The notes beneath the pieces are model-generated. The model was not told the origin of the DNA, ran no database searches, and saw nothing but the letters and a program-made list of their open reading frames with translations. Below, in pieces: positions 36,033 to 44,488 of a stretch of 52,417 nucleotides of DNA (its first letter is position 1; the number at the start of each line of letters is the position of its first letter). The stretch spans positions 1-52,417 of the forward strand of contig PHCF01000028.1 in the NCBI GenBank assembly GCA_002842145.1, read 5' to 3'. The stretch is from Betaproteobacteria bacterium HGW-Betaproteobacteria-6 (GTDB lineage Bacteria; Pseudomonadota; Gammaproteobacteria; Burkholderiales; Rhodocyclaceae). Position numbers and translations under genes: made by a program.

Positions 36033-38375
36033 ATGGCAGGACCGCAAGTGAATTTCTTTTCGACCATCGTCAAATTCCTGACGCTCCCGTTGGCCACGGC
36101 CAACTATCGCAACCAGTTGGTGCGCACGCTGGTCGCCATCGGTGTCGATGGCGCCCTGCTGCTCGGCGCGCTACTCACCTACATGTTGCTGACGGTACTG
36201 CCCAGCCTGCCGCCGCTCGACATCGTGACCGACTACCAGCCGAAGATTCCGCTTCGCATCTACACGGCGGACGGCGCGCTGCTCGGCGAATTCGGCGAGG
36301 AACGCCGCGTCTTCGTGCCCATCCAGGAAATTCCGCAGGTCATGAAGGATGCCCTGCTGGCCATCGAGGATTCGCGCTTCTACGAACACGGCGGCGTCGA
36401 TTACCGGGGCGTCACCCGGGCGCTGGTCGCAGACCTGACCGGCGGCTTCCACCAGGGCGCCTCGACGATCACCATGCAGGTGGCGCGCAATTTCTTCCTG
36501 ACGCGGGAAAAGACCGTCAGGCGCAAGCTGACCGAAACGCTGCTCGCCTATCGCATCGAGTCGGCCCTGACCAAGGACCAGATCCTTGAGCTGTACATGA
36601 ACCAGATTTACCTCGGCCAGCGCACCCACGGCTTCGCCAGCGCCGCCCGGACCTATTTCAACAAACGCCTGCCCGAATTGACGCTGGCTGAGGCGGCCAT
36701 GCTCGCCGGCATTCCGCAAAATCCGGCCAAGCACAACCCGGCGGTCAACCCGGTTCGCGCCAAGTCCCGCCAGCTACTCGTCCTCAGGCGTCTGCGCGTG
36801 CTCGGCAAAATCACCGAAGCGCAATACACCGAGGCGGTCGCCCAGCCCCTCGCCATCAGCGACCGCCCGTTGTTGAGCGTACATGCCGACCATGCGGCCG
36901 AAATGGTCCGCCAGGAGGTCTTCGCGCTATGCCAGGCCGAGACCTACACGCGTGGCATCAACGTCTACACCACGCTCAACGGCGCCGAGCAGAATGCCGC
37001 CTACAGTTCGCTGCGCAACAATGTGCTGGCCTATGACCAGCGCCATGGCTACCGCGGCCCGGAAGGCTACGTCGATCTGCCGACGGATGCCAACGAGCGC
37101 GACGACGCCATCGACCGCATCCTGGCCAAACACCCGAACAGCGACAACCTGATCGCCGCCGTCGTCACCGACGTCTCCGGCAAGAAAGTCAGGGCCGAGC
37201 CGGCCACCGGCGACACCATCGAGATCAGCGGCGACGGCCTGCGCTTTGTCGCCCGCGCCCTGCAGGCCAACGCCAAGGCGGCGCAGATTCGCGTCGGTTC
37301 GGTCATCCGCGCCAGCCGCGATGGCAAGGGGCGGTGGTCGATCAGCCAGATGCCCGAGGTCGAAGCGGCCTTTGTCGCCCTCAATGCCGAAGACGGTTCG
37401 TATCGCGCCCTGGTCGGCGGCTTCGATTTCTCGCGCAAGCAGTTCAACCATGTGACCAGCGCCTGGCGCCAGCCGGGATCGAGCATCAAGCCTTTCATCT
37501 ATTCGGCGGCGCTGGAAAAAGGTTATTCGCCGGCCACGCTGGTCGAGGATGCCCCGCTTTCGCTGCCGGCCGGCGCCGACGGCAAGACCTGGGAGCCACA
37601 GAACGACGACGGCTACGATGGCCCGATCAGCCTGCGCCAAGCCTTGGCCAAGTCGAAGAACATCGTGGCTGTACGCCTGCTCCGGGCAATCACCCCGCAA
37701 TACGGGCGCGACTATCTGCAGCGCTTCGGCTTCGATGTCAGCAAGCATCCAGCCGACCTGACCATGACCCTGGGCAGCGGCTCTGTGACACCGCAGCAGA
37801 TGGCCGCCGCCTACGCCGTCTTTGCCAATGGCGGCTACAAGGTGACGCCGCACCTGATCGCCAAGATCACCGACAGCCGTGGCAACGTGCTGCATGAAAC
37901 ACTGCCGCCACCGGCCCGCCAGGACGATCAGCGGGTCATCGACAGCCGCAACGCCTTCATCATGGACAGCATGCTGCGTGAAGTCGCCCACACCGGGACC
38001 GGTGCGCAGGCCGGCCAGCGCCTCGGGCGCCCGGATGTAGCGGGCAAGACGGGAACGACGAGCGATGCCATCGACGGCTGGTTTGCCGGCTACGCCAGCG
38101 ACGTCGTCGCCGTCGCCTGGATGGGCTTCGACCAGCCGAAATCGCTGGGCAGCCGCGAATTCGGCGCAACCCTGGCGCTCCCCATCTGGATCGACTACAT
38201 GCGCCAGGCGCTGGCCGGCAAGCCGGTCGCCCAACGCCCAGCCCCGCCGGGCGTTTCCTTTGTAGACGACGACTGGATCTACGATGAATTCAACGGCGAC
38301 AGCGGCGTCAAGGAACTCGATGTCGAATCGCTGCCGAGCCTGGTCAGGGATTTTTTCAAGCGCCTGGGAATCTGA
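36033..38375 (+). CDS. mrcA: Penicillin-binding protein 1A (class A PBP)
   Basis: A 780 aa bifunctional peptidoglycan synthase at the inner membrane. A single anchor (GALLLGALLTYMLLTVL, about 45-62) precedes the glycosyltransferase domain with catalytic E112 (EDSRFYEHGGVD) and GASTITMQVARNFF. The OB-like insert follows. The transpeptidase domain has SxxK at S483-K486 (GSSIKPF), SKN (AKSKNIVAV) and KTGT at K672 (GKTGTTSD). The length is typical of betaproteobacterial PBP1A. No pilM-Q genes, often adjacent, are in view. Confidence 0.95.
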   Translation: MAGPQVNFFSTIVKFLTLPLATANYRNQLVRTLVAIGVDGALLLGALLTYMLLTVLPSLPPLDIVTDYQPKIPLRIYTADGALLGEFGEERRVFVPIQEIPQVMKDALLAIEDSRFYEHGGVDYRGVTRALVADLTGGFHQGASTITMQVARNFFLTREKTVRRKLTETLLAYRIESALTKDQILELYMNQIYLGQRTHGFASAARTYFNKRLPELTLAEAAMLAGIPQNPAKHNPAVNPVRAKSRQLLVLRRLRVLGKITEAQYTEAVAQPLAISDRPLLSVHADHAAEMVRQEVFALCQAETYTRGINVYTTLNGAEQNAAYSSLRNNVLAYDQRHGYRGPEGYVDLPTDANERDDAIDRILAKHPNSDNLIAAVVTDVSGKKVRAEPATGDTIEISGDGLRFVARALQANAKAAQIRVGSVIRASRDGKGRWSISQMPEVEAAFVALNAEDGSYRALVGGFDFSRKQFNHVTSAWRQPGSSIKPFIYSAALEKGYSPATLVEDAPLSLPAGADGKTWEPQNDDGYDGPISLRQALAKSKNIVAVRLLRAITPQYGRDYLQRFGFDVSKHPADLTMTLGSGSVTPQQMAAAYAVFANGGYKVTPHLIAKITDSRGNVLHETLPPPARQDDQRVIDSRNAFIMDSMLREVAHTGTGAQAGQRLGRPDVAGKTGTTSDAIDGWFAGYASDVVAVAWMGFDQPKSLGSREFGATLALPIWIDYMRQALAGKPVAQRPAPPGVSFVDDDWIYDEFNGDSGVKELDVESLPSLVRDFFKRLGI

Positions 38376-38434
38376 CCTTCATGCCACCTGCCAAGGCCAG
38401 ATAAACTTAATCCCGACATCAACGGACTCCCGCC

Positions 38435-38800
38435 ATGAGCTCAATCGACCACAAACGTCTCGACAAGATCGTCGCCGACGCCCGCAAGGCCGCCGACCAA
38501 CGCGCCGAGGGCTATCGCGAACGCGCCCTGAAAATCTATCCATGGATTTGTGGCCGTTGCGCCCGTGAATTCACCACGACCAATCTGCGCGAACTGACCG
38601 TGCATCACCGCGACCACAATCACGACAACAACCCGAACGACGGCAGCAACTGGGAATTGCTCTGCCTTTACTGTCACGATAACGAGCATCAAAAGCAGAT
38701 TGAAGCCGACCGCGGCTACACCGACACCAGCGGCAAACGCGGTGGCGGCGCCACGCACAACCCGTTCGCCGCGCTGCAAGGCTTGCTCAAAAAGGACTGA
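38435..38800 (+). CDS. YajD family HNH nuclease
   Basis: A 121 aa HNH protein. The zinc and active-site residues are WICGRCAREF, VHHRDHNHDNNPNDGSNWEL and LCLYCHDNEHQKQ (CxxC, HHxxxH, N, CxxCH). This matches E. coli YajD, a small HNH nuclease of unclear physiological role. It lies 59 bp after mrcA and 8 bp before yjbQ and probably shares a transcript with yjbQ. Confidence 0.9.
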   Translation: MSSIDHKRLDKIVADARKAADQRAEGYRERALKIYPWICGRCAREFTTTNLRELTVHHRDHNHDNNPNDGSNWELLCLYCHDNEHQKQIEADRGYTDTSGKRGGGATHNPFAALQGLLKKD

Positions 38801-38808
38801 GCGGCGGC

Positions 38809-39222
38809 ATGGCCGAGCAACATCATCTCGCCATCACCACGCGCGGGCGCGGTTCCGTCGAGATCACCGACGAAATCGCGACCGTAGTCAGGAATGCTAC
38901 GGTCGACGCCGGAATTGCCCACATTTTCGTGCGCCATACGAGCTGCGGCCTGGCCATCACCGAGAACGCCGACGCCAGCGTCCGCCGCGATCTCGAAACC
39001 CTCATGCAACGCTGGGCGCCGGACGGCGACCCGGCCTACCACCACGACCTCGAAGGCAACGACGACATGGCCGCCCACGCCCGCTCGCTGCTCACCGGCG
39101 TCTCGCTGACCATTCCCTTCGCCGGCCGCCGCCTGCTGCTCGGCACCTGGCAGGGCATCTACCTGTTCGAACACCGAACGCAAGGTCATCGCCGGGAAAT
39201 CGTCGTCACGCTCCTCGGCTGA
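38809..39222 (+). CDS. YjbQ/UPF0047 family protein
   Basis: A 137 aa protein of the YjbQ (UPF0047) family, some members of which have weak thiamine-phosphate synthase activity. It has the family signature HIFVRHTSCGLAITENADAS, then DDMAAHARSLLTGVSLTIPF and GTWQGIYLFEHRTQGHRREI. Histidines likely bind metal. The strand before the signature (ATVDAGIAHIFV) is encoded by a dispersed 40-bp element. Confidence 0.92.
   Translation: MAEQHHLAITTRGRGSVEITDEIATVVRNATVDAGIAHIFVRHTSCGLAITENADASVRRDLETLMQRWAPDGDPAYHHDLEGNDDMAAHARSLLTGVSLTIPFAGRRLLLGTWQGIYLFEHRTQGHRREIVVTLLG
38893..38930 (-). repeat. Dispersed 40-bp element, copy 10 (divergent)
   Basis: On the minus strand CGAAAATGTGGGCAATTCC is followed by GGCGTCGACCGTAGCATTCC. 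The copy is antisense and in frame within the yjbQ-like gene. Confidence 0.7.
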
Positions 39223-39569
39223 CCGGCCCAGGCGCCCTCCGCAAGCGTGTCGCGTTGGAGCGACAACCGGCGGGCGCGGAAAAACAGGGGTCAGCCCGGG
39301 TTCCACCCAAGACCTGTCGCCATGCGGCGACACGCCCATGCTCCCCCAAAACACAACATCCATAAAAATCAATGGGTTGCAGTCTGGCCCGTTAGTTGCG
39401 GTAAGCAACAAGACAAAGCCGCCAACGAGGTCCTTCCTTGCCGCATTCATCCAGCGCCACCCGACATCCGGCTGGTGCCCCAACAATCAGGTTGCAACCG
39501 GTCGGCGGCTTTGGCGGCACAGGATGAGGCGATATTGCCAGTTAACCAAGCATCAACAGAGCAAAAGAC
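39223..39569. other. 347-bp intergenic region, no gene seen
   Basis: No convincing coding sequence or RNA was found. A 10-bp inverted repeat (CAAAGCCGCC near 39412 and GGCGGCTTTG near 39503) and a GGGGTCAGCCCGG segment near 39288 suggest a degraded repeat. No clear promoter for the gene at 39570 was identified. Confidence 0.4.
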
Positions 39570-39911
39570 ATGACCCAGAAAACGACACCTTTCGCGCCAG
39601 TTACCGGCTTCATGCGGCAAATGAGCCTGTCCATCCTGATGCCCTTTTTCAGGAAAACGGACAAGTCACCGGTCCCCTATCCGAAGTACGAGTCTTCCAT
39701 CTTTTCTCAGCCGGACCAGTCCGAACTGCTCGCCATGGAAGAAGAAATCTGCCCGCTGGTCGAAGCGGAAGTCTATGTGATCTACGGCAGGAAGGCCGAC
39801 GCCCGGAAAGTGCTCAATGCTGGCGTCAGATCGGGACGCATCACGGCCGACGAGGCCGCCCGATTCTGGGACACGAAAGGCAAGGCCGCCGGCCAGACGC
39901 CCTCAAACTGA
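39570..39911 (+). CDS. Small hypothetical protein, FimV-like C-terminal segment
   Basis: A 113 aa protein starting MTQKTTPFAPVTGFMRQMSL. The C-terminal half (LVEAEVYVIYGRKADARKVL then NAGVRSGRI) weakly resembles the TPR-like C-terminal domain of FimV-type proteins, which often have AEVYxxYGR. The rest shows no motif. It is followed closely by a copy of the dispersed repeat. Function unknown. Confidence 0.5.
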   Translation: MTQKTTPFAPVTGFMRQMSLSILMPFFRKTDKSPVPYPKYESSIFSQPDQSELLAMEEEICPLVEAEVYVIYGRKADARKVLNAGVRSGRITADEAARFWDTKGKAAGQTPSN

Positions 39912-39924
39912 AACTGGCGCCCGG

Positions 39925-39966
39925 CATTTCATTTTTGGGCCTTTTTTCCGGTTGACCGTAGTAATC
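39925..39966 (+). repeat. Dispersed 40-bp element, copy 11
   Basis: TTTCATTTTTGGGCCTTTTTTCC is followed by GGTTGACCGTAGTAATC. The copy is intergenic between the convergent genes ending at 39911 and 39983. It is among the best matches to the consensus. Confidence 0.92.
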
Positions 39967-39982
39967 GAGATCCGGGACCGGA

Positions 39983-41029
39983 TCAGTTGCCGACGCCCGA
40001 TGCCACCGCCCCGCAGGCGTGGCAGAAGCGGGCAAAGGCGCTCTTGCGCTCCTGGCACCGACCACAATGGTCGAACAGGCAGATGCCGCAGTGCGGGCAA
40101 TAATCGATGCTGGTATTGGTCAGATCGACCTGACGCTCGCAGCCCGGGCAAACCTTCTTGGCCAGGCGGGCCAGCGCCGTGTCGTAGCTCAGTTCCTTGC
40201 GTCGCTCGACATCGGGCATGGCCTCGGCCTGTTTCTGTTTTTCCAGGTAGCGATTCAGGGCGACGATGGCGTAGCGCCCGACGAGTACGGTGACGACAAT
40301 GCCGACCGCGTAGCGCACGTAACCGCCATAGCTCGGCAGGTAGGGCACAAGCTCGACAAAGAAGGCGAACAGCGCGAAGTAGATGAAACCCCAGACGAAG
40401 GGCCACCACGTGCTCCGGCGCTGTTTGGCGAACAGCCAGCCGGCAACGACGAGCAACGGCAAGGTCAATGCCAGGCGATAGCCGAAAACCCGCAGCTCCT
40501 GATCGCGGTAGGCCACGGCCAGTTTGCCCGAAGCATCCTGCTCCAGTTCGCGCAGGGCGCGCTGCGCCTTGTCGACGGCCTGACGGGCATCAAGCAGGCT
40601 CTGTTGCTGGCGCTCGACATCGGCCAGCGCCTTGCGCTCAAGCATCTTCAATTCATCGAGCACCTGCGTGCGTTCGATCAACTCGGCGTCCTGTTCCGGG
40701 CGCTTGGTGGCGTGGCGAGTGGCCAGCCAATTGTTGAACGTGTCGCGCGCCGCGGCCGAGTTGGCGCGCGCGCCGTTGTGTTTCAGTTGAGCCTGATCGT
40801 GCGCATCCTGCGCCACCCGGCGTTTTTCCTGCATCGCCTGGAGTTCGGCGCGCAGCGGCGCGGCGGCCTGCTGGTCGATGAAATCATCGAGCGTGACGCG
40901 GTGCTCGACCTTGGGCAGATTCTCGACAATCGTCCCGCCCAGCCCGATCAGAAAGCTGGCGAAAACGAAAGCGACGATCCACAGCCCGAAACGAAACCAT
41001 TTTTCCGACAACCGCAGTGCCTTGCTCAT
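39983..41029 (-). CDS. Membrane protein with coiled coil and C-terminal zinc ribbons
   Basis: A 348 aa protein. An N-terminal hydrophobic segment (about 12-33) precedes a coiled-coil region (about 60-165, with repeated A, Q, E and R). Two or three more hydrophobic segments follow (LALTLPLLVVAGWLF, FIYFALFAFFVELV and YAVGIVVTVLVG). The C-terminus has two cysteine-pair zinc ribbons (CPGCERQ, YCPHCGICLFDHCGRCQ, CHACGA). It overlaps the DUF808 gene by four bases (ATGA). I do not recognise a named family. The architecture suggests a membrane-linked protein-interaction or quality-control role. Confidence 0.7.
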   Translation of the reverse strand: MSKALRLSEKWFRFGLWIVAFVFASFLIGLGGTIVENLPKVEHRVTLDDFIDQQAAAPLRAELQAMQEKRRVAQDAHDQAQLKHNGARANSAAARDTFNNWLATRHATKRPEQDAELIERTQVLDELKMLERKALADVERQQQSLLDARQAVDKAQRALRELEQDASGKLAVAYRDQELRVFGYRLALTLPLLVVAGWLFAKQRRSTWWPFVWGFIYFALFAFFVELVPYLPSYGGYVRYAVGIVVTVLVGRYAIVALNRYLEKQKQAEAMPDVERRKELSYDTALARLAKKVCPGCERQVDLTNTSIDYCPHCGICLFDHCGRCQERKSAFARFCHACGAVASGVGN

Positions 41030-41949
41030 GCCTGAACCCCCTTGAACTTCGCCCGCACGGCCGAAAGTGCCAGCATGCCGAGCAAGGCCACCACCCCGGA
41101 GACCAAGCCGAGAACGGCGTCGAGCGACAGCGAGACCAGACCGCCCATCGCGCCGCTCAATCCGGCCACCTGTTCGATGCCGTGGTGAACCGGCGGAATG
41201 CCGTGCGACAGGATGCCGCCGCCGACCAGGAACATCGCCGCCGTGCCGACGATGGTGAGCAGCTTCATGAGTTTCGGCGCAGCGAGCAGCAAGCCCTTGC
41301 CGATCACTTTCATGAAGCCGCGCCCCTTGAGCAGCAACCAGGCACCGACGTCGTCCATCTTGACGATGCCAGCGACGACGCCATAAACGCCAATCGTCAT
41401 GATCAGCCCGATACCGGCCAGCACCGTCAGCTGTGTCATGAACGGCTGACTCGCCACGGTGCCCAGCGCAATGACGATGATTTCAGCCGACAGCACGAAG
41501 TCGGTGCGGATGGCACCCTTGATCTTTTCCGTCTCGAAAGCGGCCATATCGACCGTCTGGTCTGTGATCGCAGCCAGCTCGTCGGCATGGTGGGCTTCGT
41601 CTTCCGCCTTGCTGTGCAACCACGGATGGGCCAGTTTCTCGACCCCTTCGAGGCACAGGTAGATGCCGCCGATCATGAGCAGCGGCGTCACTGCCCACGG
41701 AATGAACGCGCTGATCGCCAGCGCTGCCGGCACAAGGATCAGCTTGTTTTTCAGGGAACCGACACCGACGGCCCAGACCACGGGCAATTCGCGCTCGGCC
41801 GCAACACCGGCGACCTGTTGCGCATTGAGCGCGAGATCATCACCCAGCACCCCTGCCGTCTTCTTGGCGGCGACCTTGGTGAGTACCGCCACGTCGTCAA
41901 GGATGGTCGCAATATCGTCGATGAGGACGAGCAGGCTGGCCCCGGCCAT
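41026..41949 (-). CDS. DUF808 family inner-membrane protein (YedI-like)
   Basis: A 307 aa membrane protein. The family start MAGASLLVLIDDIATILDDV is nearly diagnostic of DUF808/YedI. Several hydrophobic helices follow, with ALNAQQVAGVAAERELPVVW, KGAIRTDFVLSAEIIVIALG and GGGILSHGIPPVHHGIEQ. Function unknown, possibly transport. It overlaps the zinc-ribbon gene downstream and abuts a small gene upstream, so the three form an operon. Confidence 0.9.
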   Translation of the reverse strand: MAGASLLVLIDDIATILDDVAVLTKVAAKKTAGVLGDDLALNAQQVAGVAAERELPVVWAVGVGSLKNKLILVPAALAISAFIPWAVTPLLMIGGIYLCLEGVEKLAHPWLHSKAEDEAHHADELAAITDQTVDMAAFETEKIKGAIRTDFVLSAEIIVIALGTVASQPFMTQLTVLAGIGLIMTIGVYGVVAGIVKMDDVGAWLLLKGRGFMKVIGKGLLLAAPKLMKLLTIVGTAAMFLVGGGILSHGIPPVHHGIEQVAGLSGAMGGLVSLSLDAVLGLVSGVVALLGMLALSAVRAKFKGVQA

Positions 41950-42141
41950 CTAATGCCCTCCGCCCAGCGTAAATTCACGAATCCAGTTGGCCCGCCGGTC
42001 GATCTGCGAGCGGCGGTCGGAGGTCACGATACCTTCGCGGGCGTTGTAGGGCGGCGGGGCAATCAGCTTGCAGACCCGGCGATCCTGCTGGCGCTGGCGC
42101 TTCCCAGCCGGCCTGGCGTGGTCTTGCGGCTTATCGTTCAT
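41950..42141 (-). CDS. Small basic hypothetical protein
   Basis: A 63 aa ORF (start MNDKPQDHARPAG), rich in Arg, Gln and Lys, containing KRQRQQDRRVCKLIAPPPYN and SDRRSQIDRRANWI. Its stop abuts the DUF808 start codon. The coupling and the acceptable start support a real gene. No family recognised. Confidence 0.5.
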   Translation of the reverse strand: MNDKPQDHARPAGKRQRQQDRRVCKLIAPPPYNAREGIVTSDRRSQIDRRANWIREFTLGGGH

Positions 42142-42220
42142 GTCGGCAGCTCGGTGAAAGTCAAGCTCCGAATTATGCCACGGCACTAGAAATGGCGCGC
42201 CGGACAATAGCTGATGCCGC

Positions 42221-42256
42221 TGCTACGGTCGACCGGAAAAACAGCTCAAAACCGAC
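42221..42256 (-). repeat. Dispersed 40-bp element, copy 12
   Basis: On the minus strand GGTTTTGAGCTGTTTTTCC is followed by GGTCGACCGTAGCAGC. The copy is intergenic, in the 279-bp divergent gap before the TonB receptor. The rest of that gap holds only an AT-rich, promoter-like patch near 42320-42350. Confidence 0.8.
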
Positions 42257-42420
42257 CGCGCATGACAGCAGCAACAGCGCGCCGATCCGACATCGTTGAA
42301 CGCCGTCGACTCGCCGAAAATCAATCACTATAGTTGTGAAAAATCCGAGTTCCGAAAAAGCAAGCACAACCAGACAAGAGAACCCCGCGGGACCGGGAAT
42401 TCAGGAGGAGGGGTATAAAA

Positions 42421-44454
42421 ATGCCTAGAAAATCCATGATCGCCATCTGCCTGACGGCGCTGTGCACCGGGACGCCCGTATTCGCCGACAATATCGACGA
42501 GGAAGACCTGGCGCTGGCCTATGGCGACAAGGCGACGATCAGCCTGGCCACCGGCGCCAAGCAGAGCCTGCGCCGTGCGCCTGCCGTCGCCACGGTCATC
42601 ACCGCCGAGAACATCGCCGCGATGGGCGCCACCGACATCGACGAGGTGCTGGAAGCGGTACCGGGCCTGCACGTCGGTCGCGTCTCCAGCATGGGGTTGG
42701 CGATGTACATCATGCGGGGGGTGTATGGCACCAATAATCCGCAGGTACTGATGCTGCAAAACGGCATCCCGGTCACGGTCGCAATTACCAACAACAAGGG
42801 CAACCTGTGGGGCGGCCTGCCGGTCGAAAACATTGCCCGCATCGAGATCTTGCGCGGCCCCGGATCGGCGCTATACGGCGCCGATGCCTTCGCCGGCGTC
42901 ATCAACATCATCACCAAGACCGCCGAGGACATCCGCGGAACGCAATTCGGCGTTCGCGCCGGCGACTATCAACGCCAGGATGCCTGGTTCCAGCATGGCG
43001 GCCAGTTTGGCGACGCTTCGGTAGCCGCATTCCTGCGCGCCGGCTCAACCGACGGTTACCACCGGACAGTCGAATCGGATGCCAGCGGGCGCAGTGGTCG
43101 GGTCAATATCGGCCAGACTGCAATCGATGGCAGCCTGGATCTGGCCGTCGGCCGGTGGCGCTGGCGCAGCGGCTACAAACTGCGCGACGACATGGGAACC
43201 TACACCGGCATCGCCCAGGCACTCGATCCGTACGGCCAGGGCCGTAGCGAACGTTTCACCAGCGACCTGTCGTGGACCGCCAATGACATCGCGCCGAACT
43301 GGCGCGCCGGTGCGACCGTTGCCTTCATGCATTACAAGCAGACCTTTACGTCACCGGCCCACCTGTTACCGCCGTTCGGCGCCTTTACCAGCGATCTGCT
43401 CGGCGCCCCCGAATTCGCCGACCGCCAGTGGCGCCTTTCCGCCCACGCAACCTACGCCGGTTTCAGGAACCACCAGATTCGCGTCGGCACCGGTTACGAC
43501 GACATCGACCTGTACATGACGCGGGAGTACCGCAACTTCAATTACAACAGCTCGGGAGTACCCATTCCGGCAGCCGGCGGCTATGCGCTCAGCCCGACCC
43601 CCTTCATTCTGCCGCAACAGCGTCAGGTCTTCTATCTCTACGCCCAGGACGAATGGAATTTTGCCCGCGACTGGACGCTCACCGCCGGCGTTCACCATGA
43701 CCACTATTCCGATTTCGGCGACACGACCAATCCGCGCCTGGCACTGGTCTGGGACACGGCGGTGAACCTGACGACCAAGCTGATGTACGGCACCGCCTTC
43801 CGCGCTCCGTCGTTTACCGAGCAGTATTCGACCAACAACCCGATCGGCCAGGGCAATCCGACGATCATGCCCGAGAAAAGCCAGACACTGGAGCTGGCTT
43901 TTGCCTGGCAGGCACGGCAAGACCTTCAGCTCAACCTGAGCATCTTCCGCTACGAAATGCAGGACATCATCCGCACCACGGCGGTTGCCGGCGGCACGAT
44001 GTACAACAATACCGGCCAACAGCATGGCACCGGTTACGAGCTCGAAGGCATTTGGGAAGCATCGCGCAACCTGCGCCTGAGCGGCCACTATTCTGTGCAG
44101 AAGTCGATCGACGAAAATACCGGCCAGGACGCCGGCTACGCTCCGCACCAGCAAGCCTATCTGCGCGGCGACTGGATTCCGGCCGCACAATGGATGCTGA
44201 GCGGCCAGATCAATCATGTCGCCGACCGTCAGCGGCCCGCCGGCGATACGCGCCCGACCGTCCCGGACTACACGACCCTTGACCTCACCCTGCGGACGAC
44301 TTCCGCCCGACAAAAAGGATGGAACTTCGCCGCCTCGGTGCGCAACCTGTTCGACGCCGATGCACGCGAACCGAGCACCTACCCCGTCCGCATCCAGGGC
44401 GATCTGCCGGGCGCGCCACGCACGTTCTGGCTACAAGCGACCTACGGGCTGTAG
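42421..44454 (+). CDS. TonB-dependent outer-membrane receptor
   Basis: A 677 aa beta-barrel receptor for uptake of a metal chelate or cobalamin-like ligand. The signal peptide ends TGTPVFA. The plug domain has APAVATVITAENIAAMGATD, VLEAVPGLHVGRV and RIEILRGPGSALYGADAFAG. The barrel ends FWLQATYGL. An AGGAGGAGGGG ribosome binding site precedes the ATG. No Fur box or riboswitch was recognised upstream, so the ligand is not inferred. It stands alone before parE. Confidence 0.9.
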   Translation: MPRKSMIAICLTALCTGTPVFADNIDEEDLALAYGDKATISLATGAKQSLRRAPAVATVITAENIAAMGATDIDEVLEAVPGLHVGRVSSMGLAMYIMRGVYGTNNPQVLMLQNGIPVTVAITNNKGNLWGGLPVENIARIEILRGPGSALYGADAFAGVINIITKTAEDIRGTQFGVRAGDYQRQDAWFQHGGQFGDASVAAFLRAGSTDGYHRTVESDASGRSGRVNIGQTAIDGSLDLAVGRWRWRSGYKLRDDMGTYTGIAQALDPYGQGRSERFTSDLSWTANDIAPNWRAGATVAFMHYKQTFTSPAHLLPPFGAFTSDLLGAPEFADRQWRLSAHATYAGFRNHQIRVGTGYDDIDLYMTREYRNFNYNSSGVPIPAAGGYALSPTPFILPQQRQVFYLYAQDEWNFARDWTLTAGVHHDHYSDFGDTTNPRLALVWDTAVNLTTKLMYGTAFRAPSFTEQYSTNNPIGQGNPTIMPEKSQTLELAFAWQARQDLQLNLSIFRYEMQDIIRTTAVAGGTMYNNTGQQHGTGYELEGIWEASRNLRLSGHYSVQKSIDENTGQDAGYAPHQQAYLRGDWIPAAQWMLSGQINHVADRQRPAGDTRPTVPDYTTLDLTLRTTSARQKGWNFAASVRNLFDADAREPSTYPVRIQGDLPGAPRTFWLQATYGL

Positions 44455-44488
44455 AATCGCAGCCCGTTTCCGTCTCAGAGCACAGCGC

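Noticed and set aside
36735-36760. GGCGGTCAACCCGG in mrcA
   Set aside because: It encodes the conserved NPAVNPVR of PBP1A and lacks the element's outer bases and AT tract.
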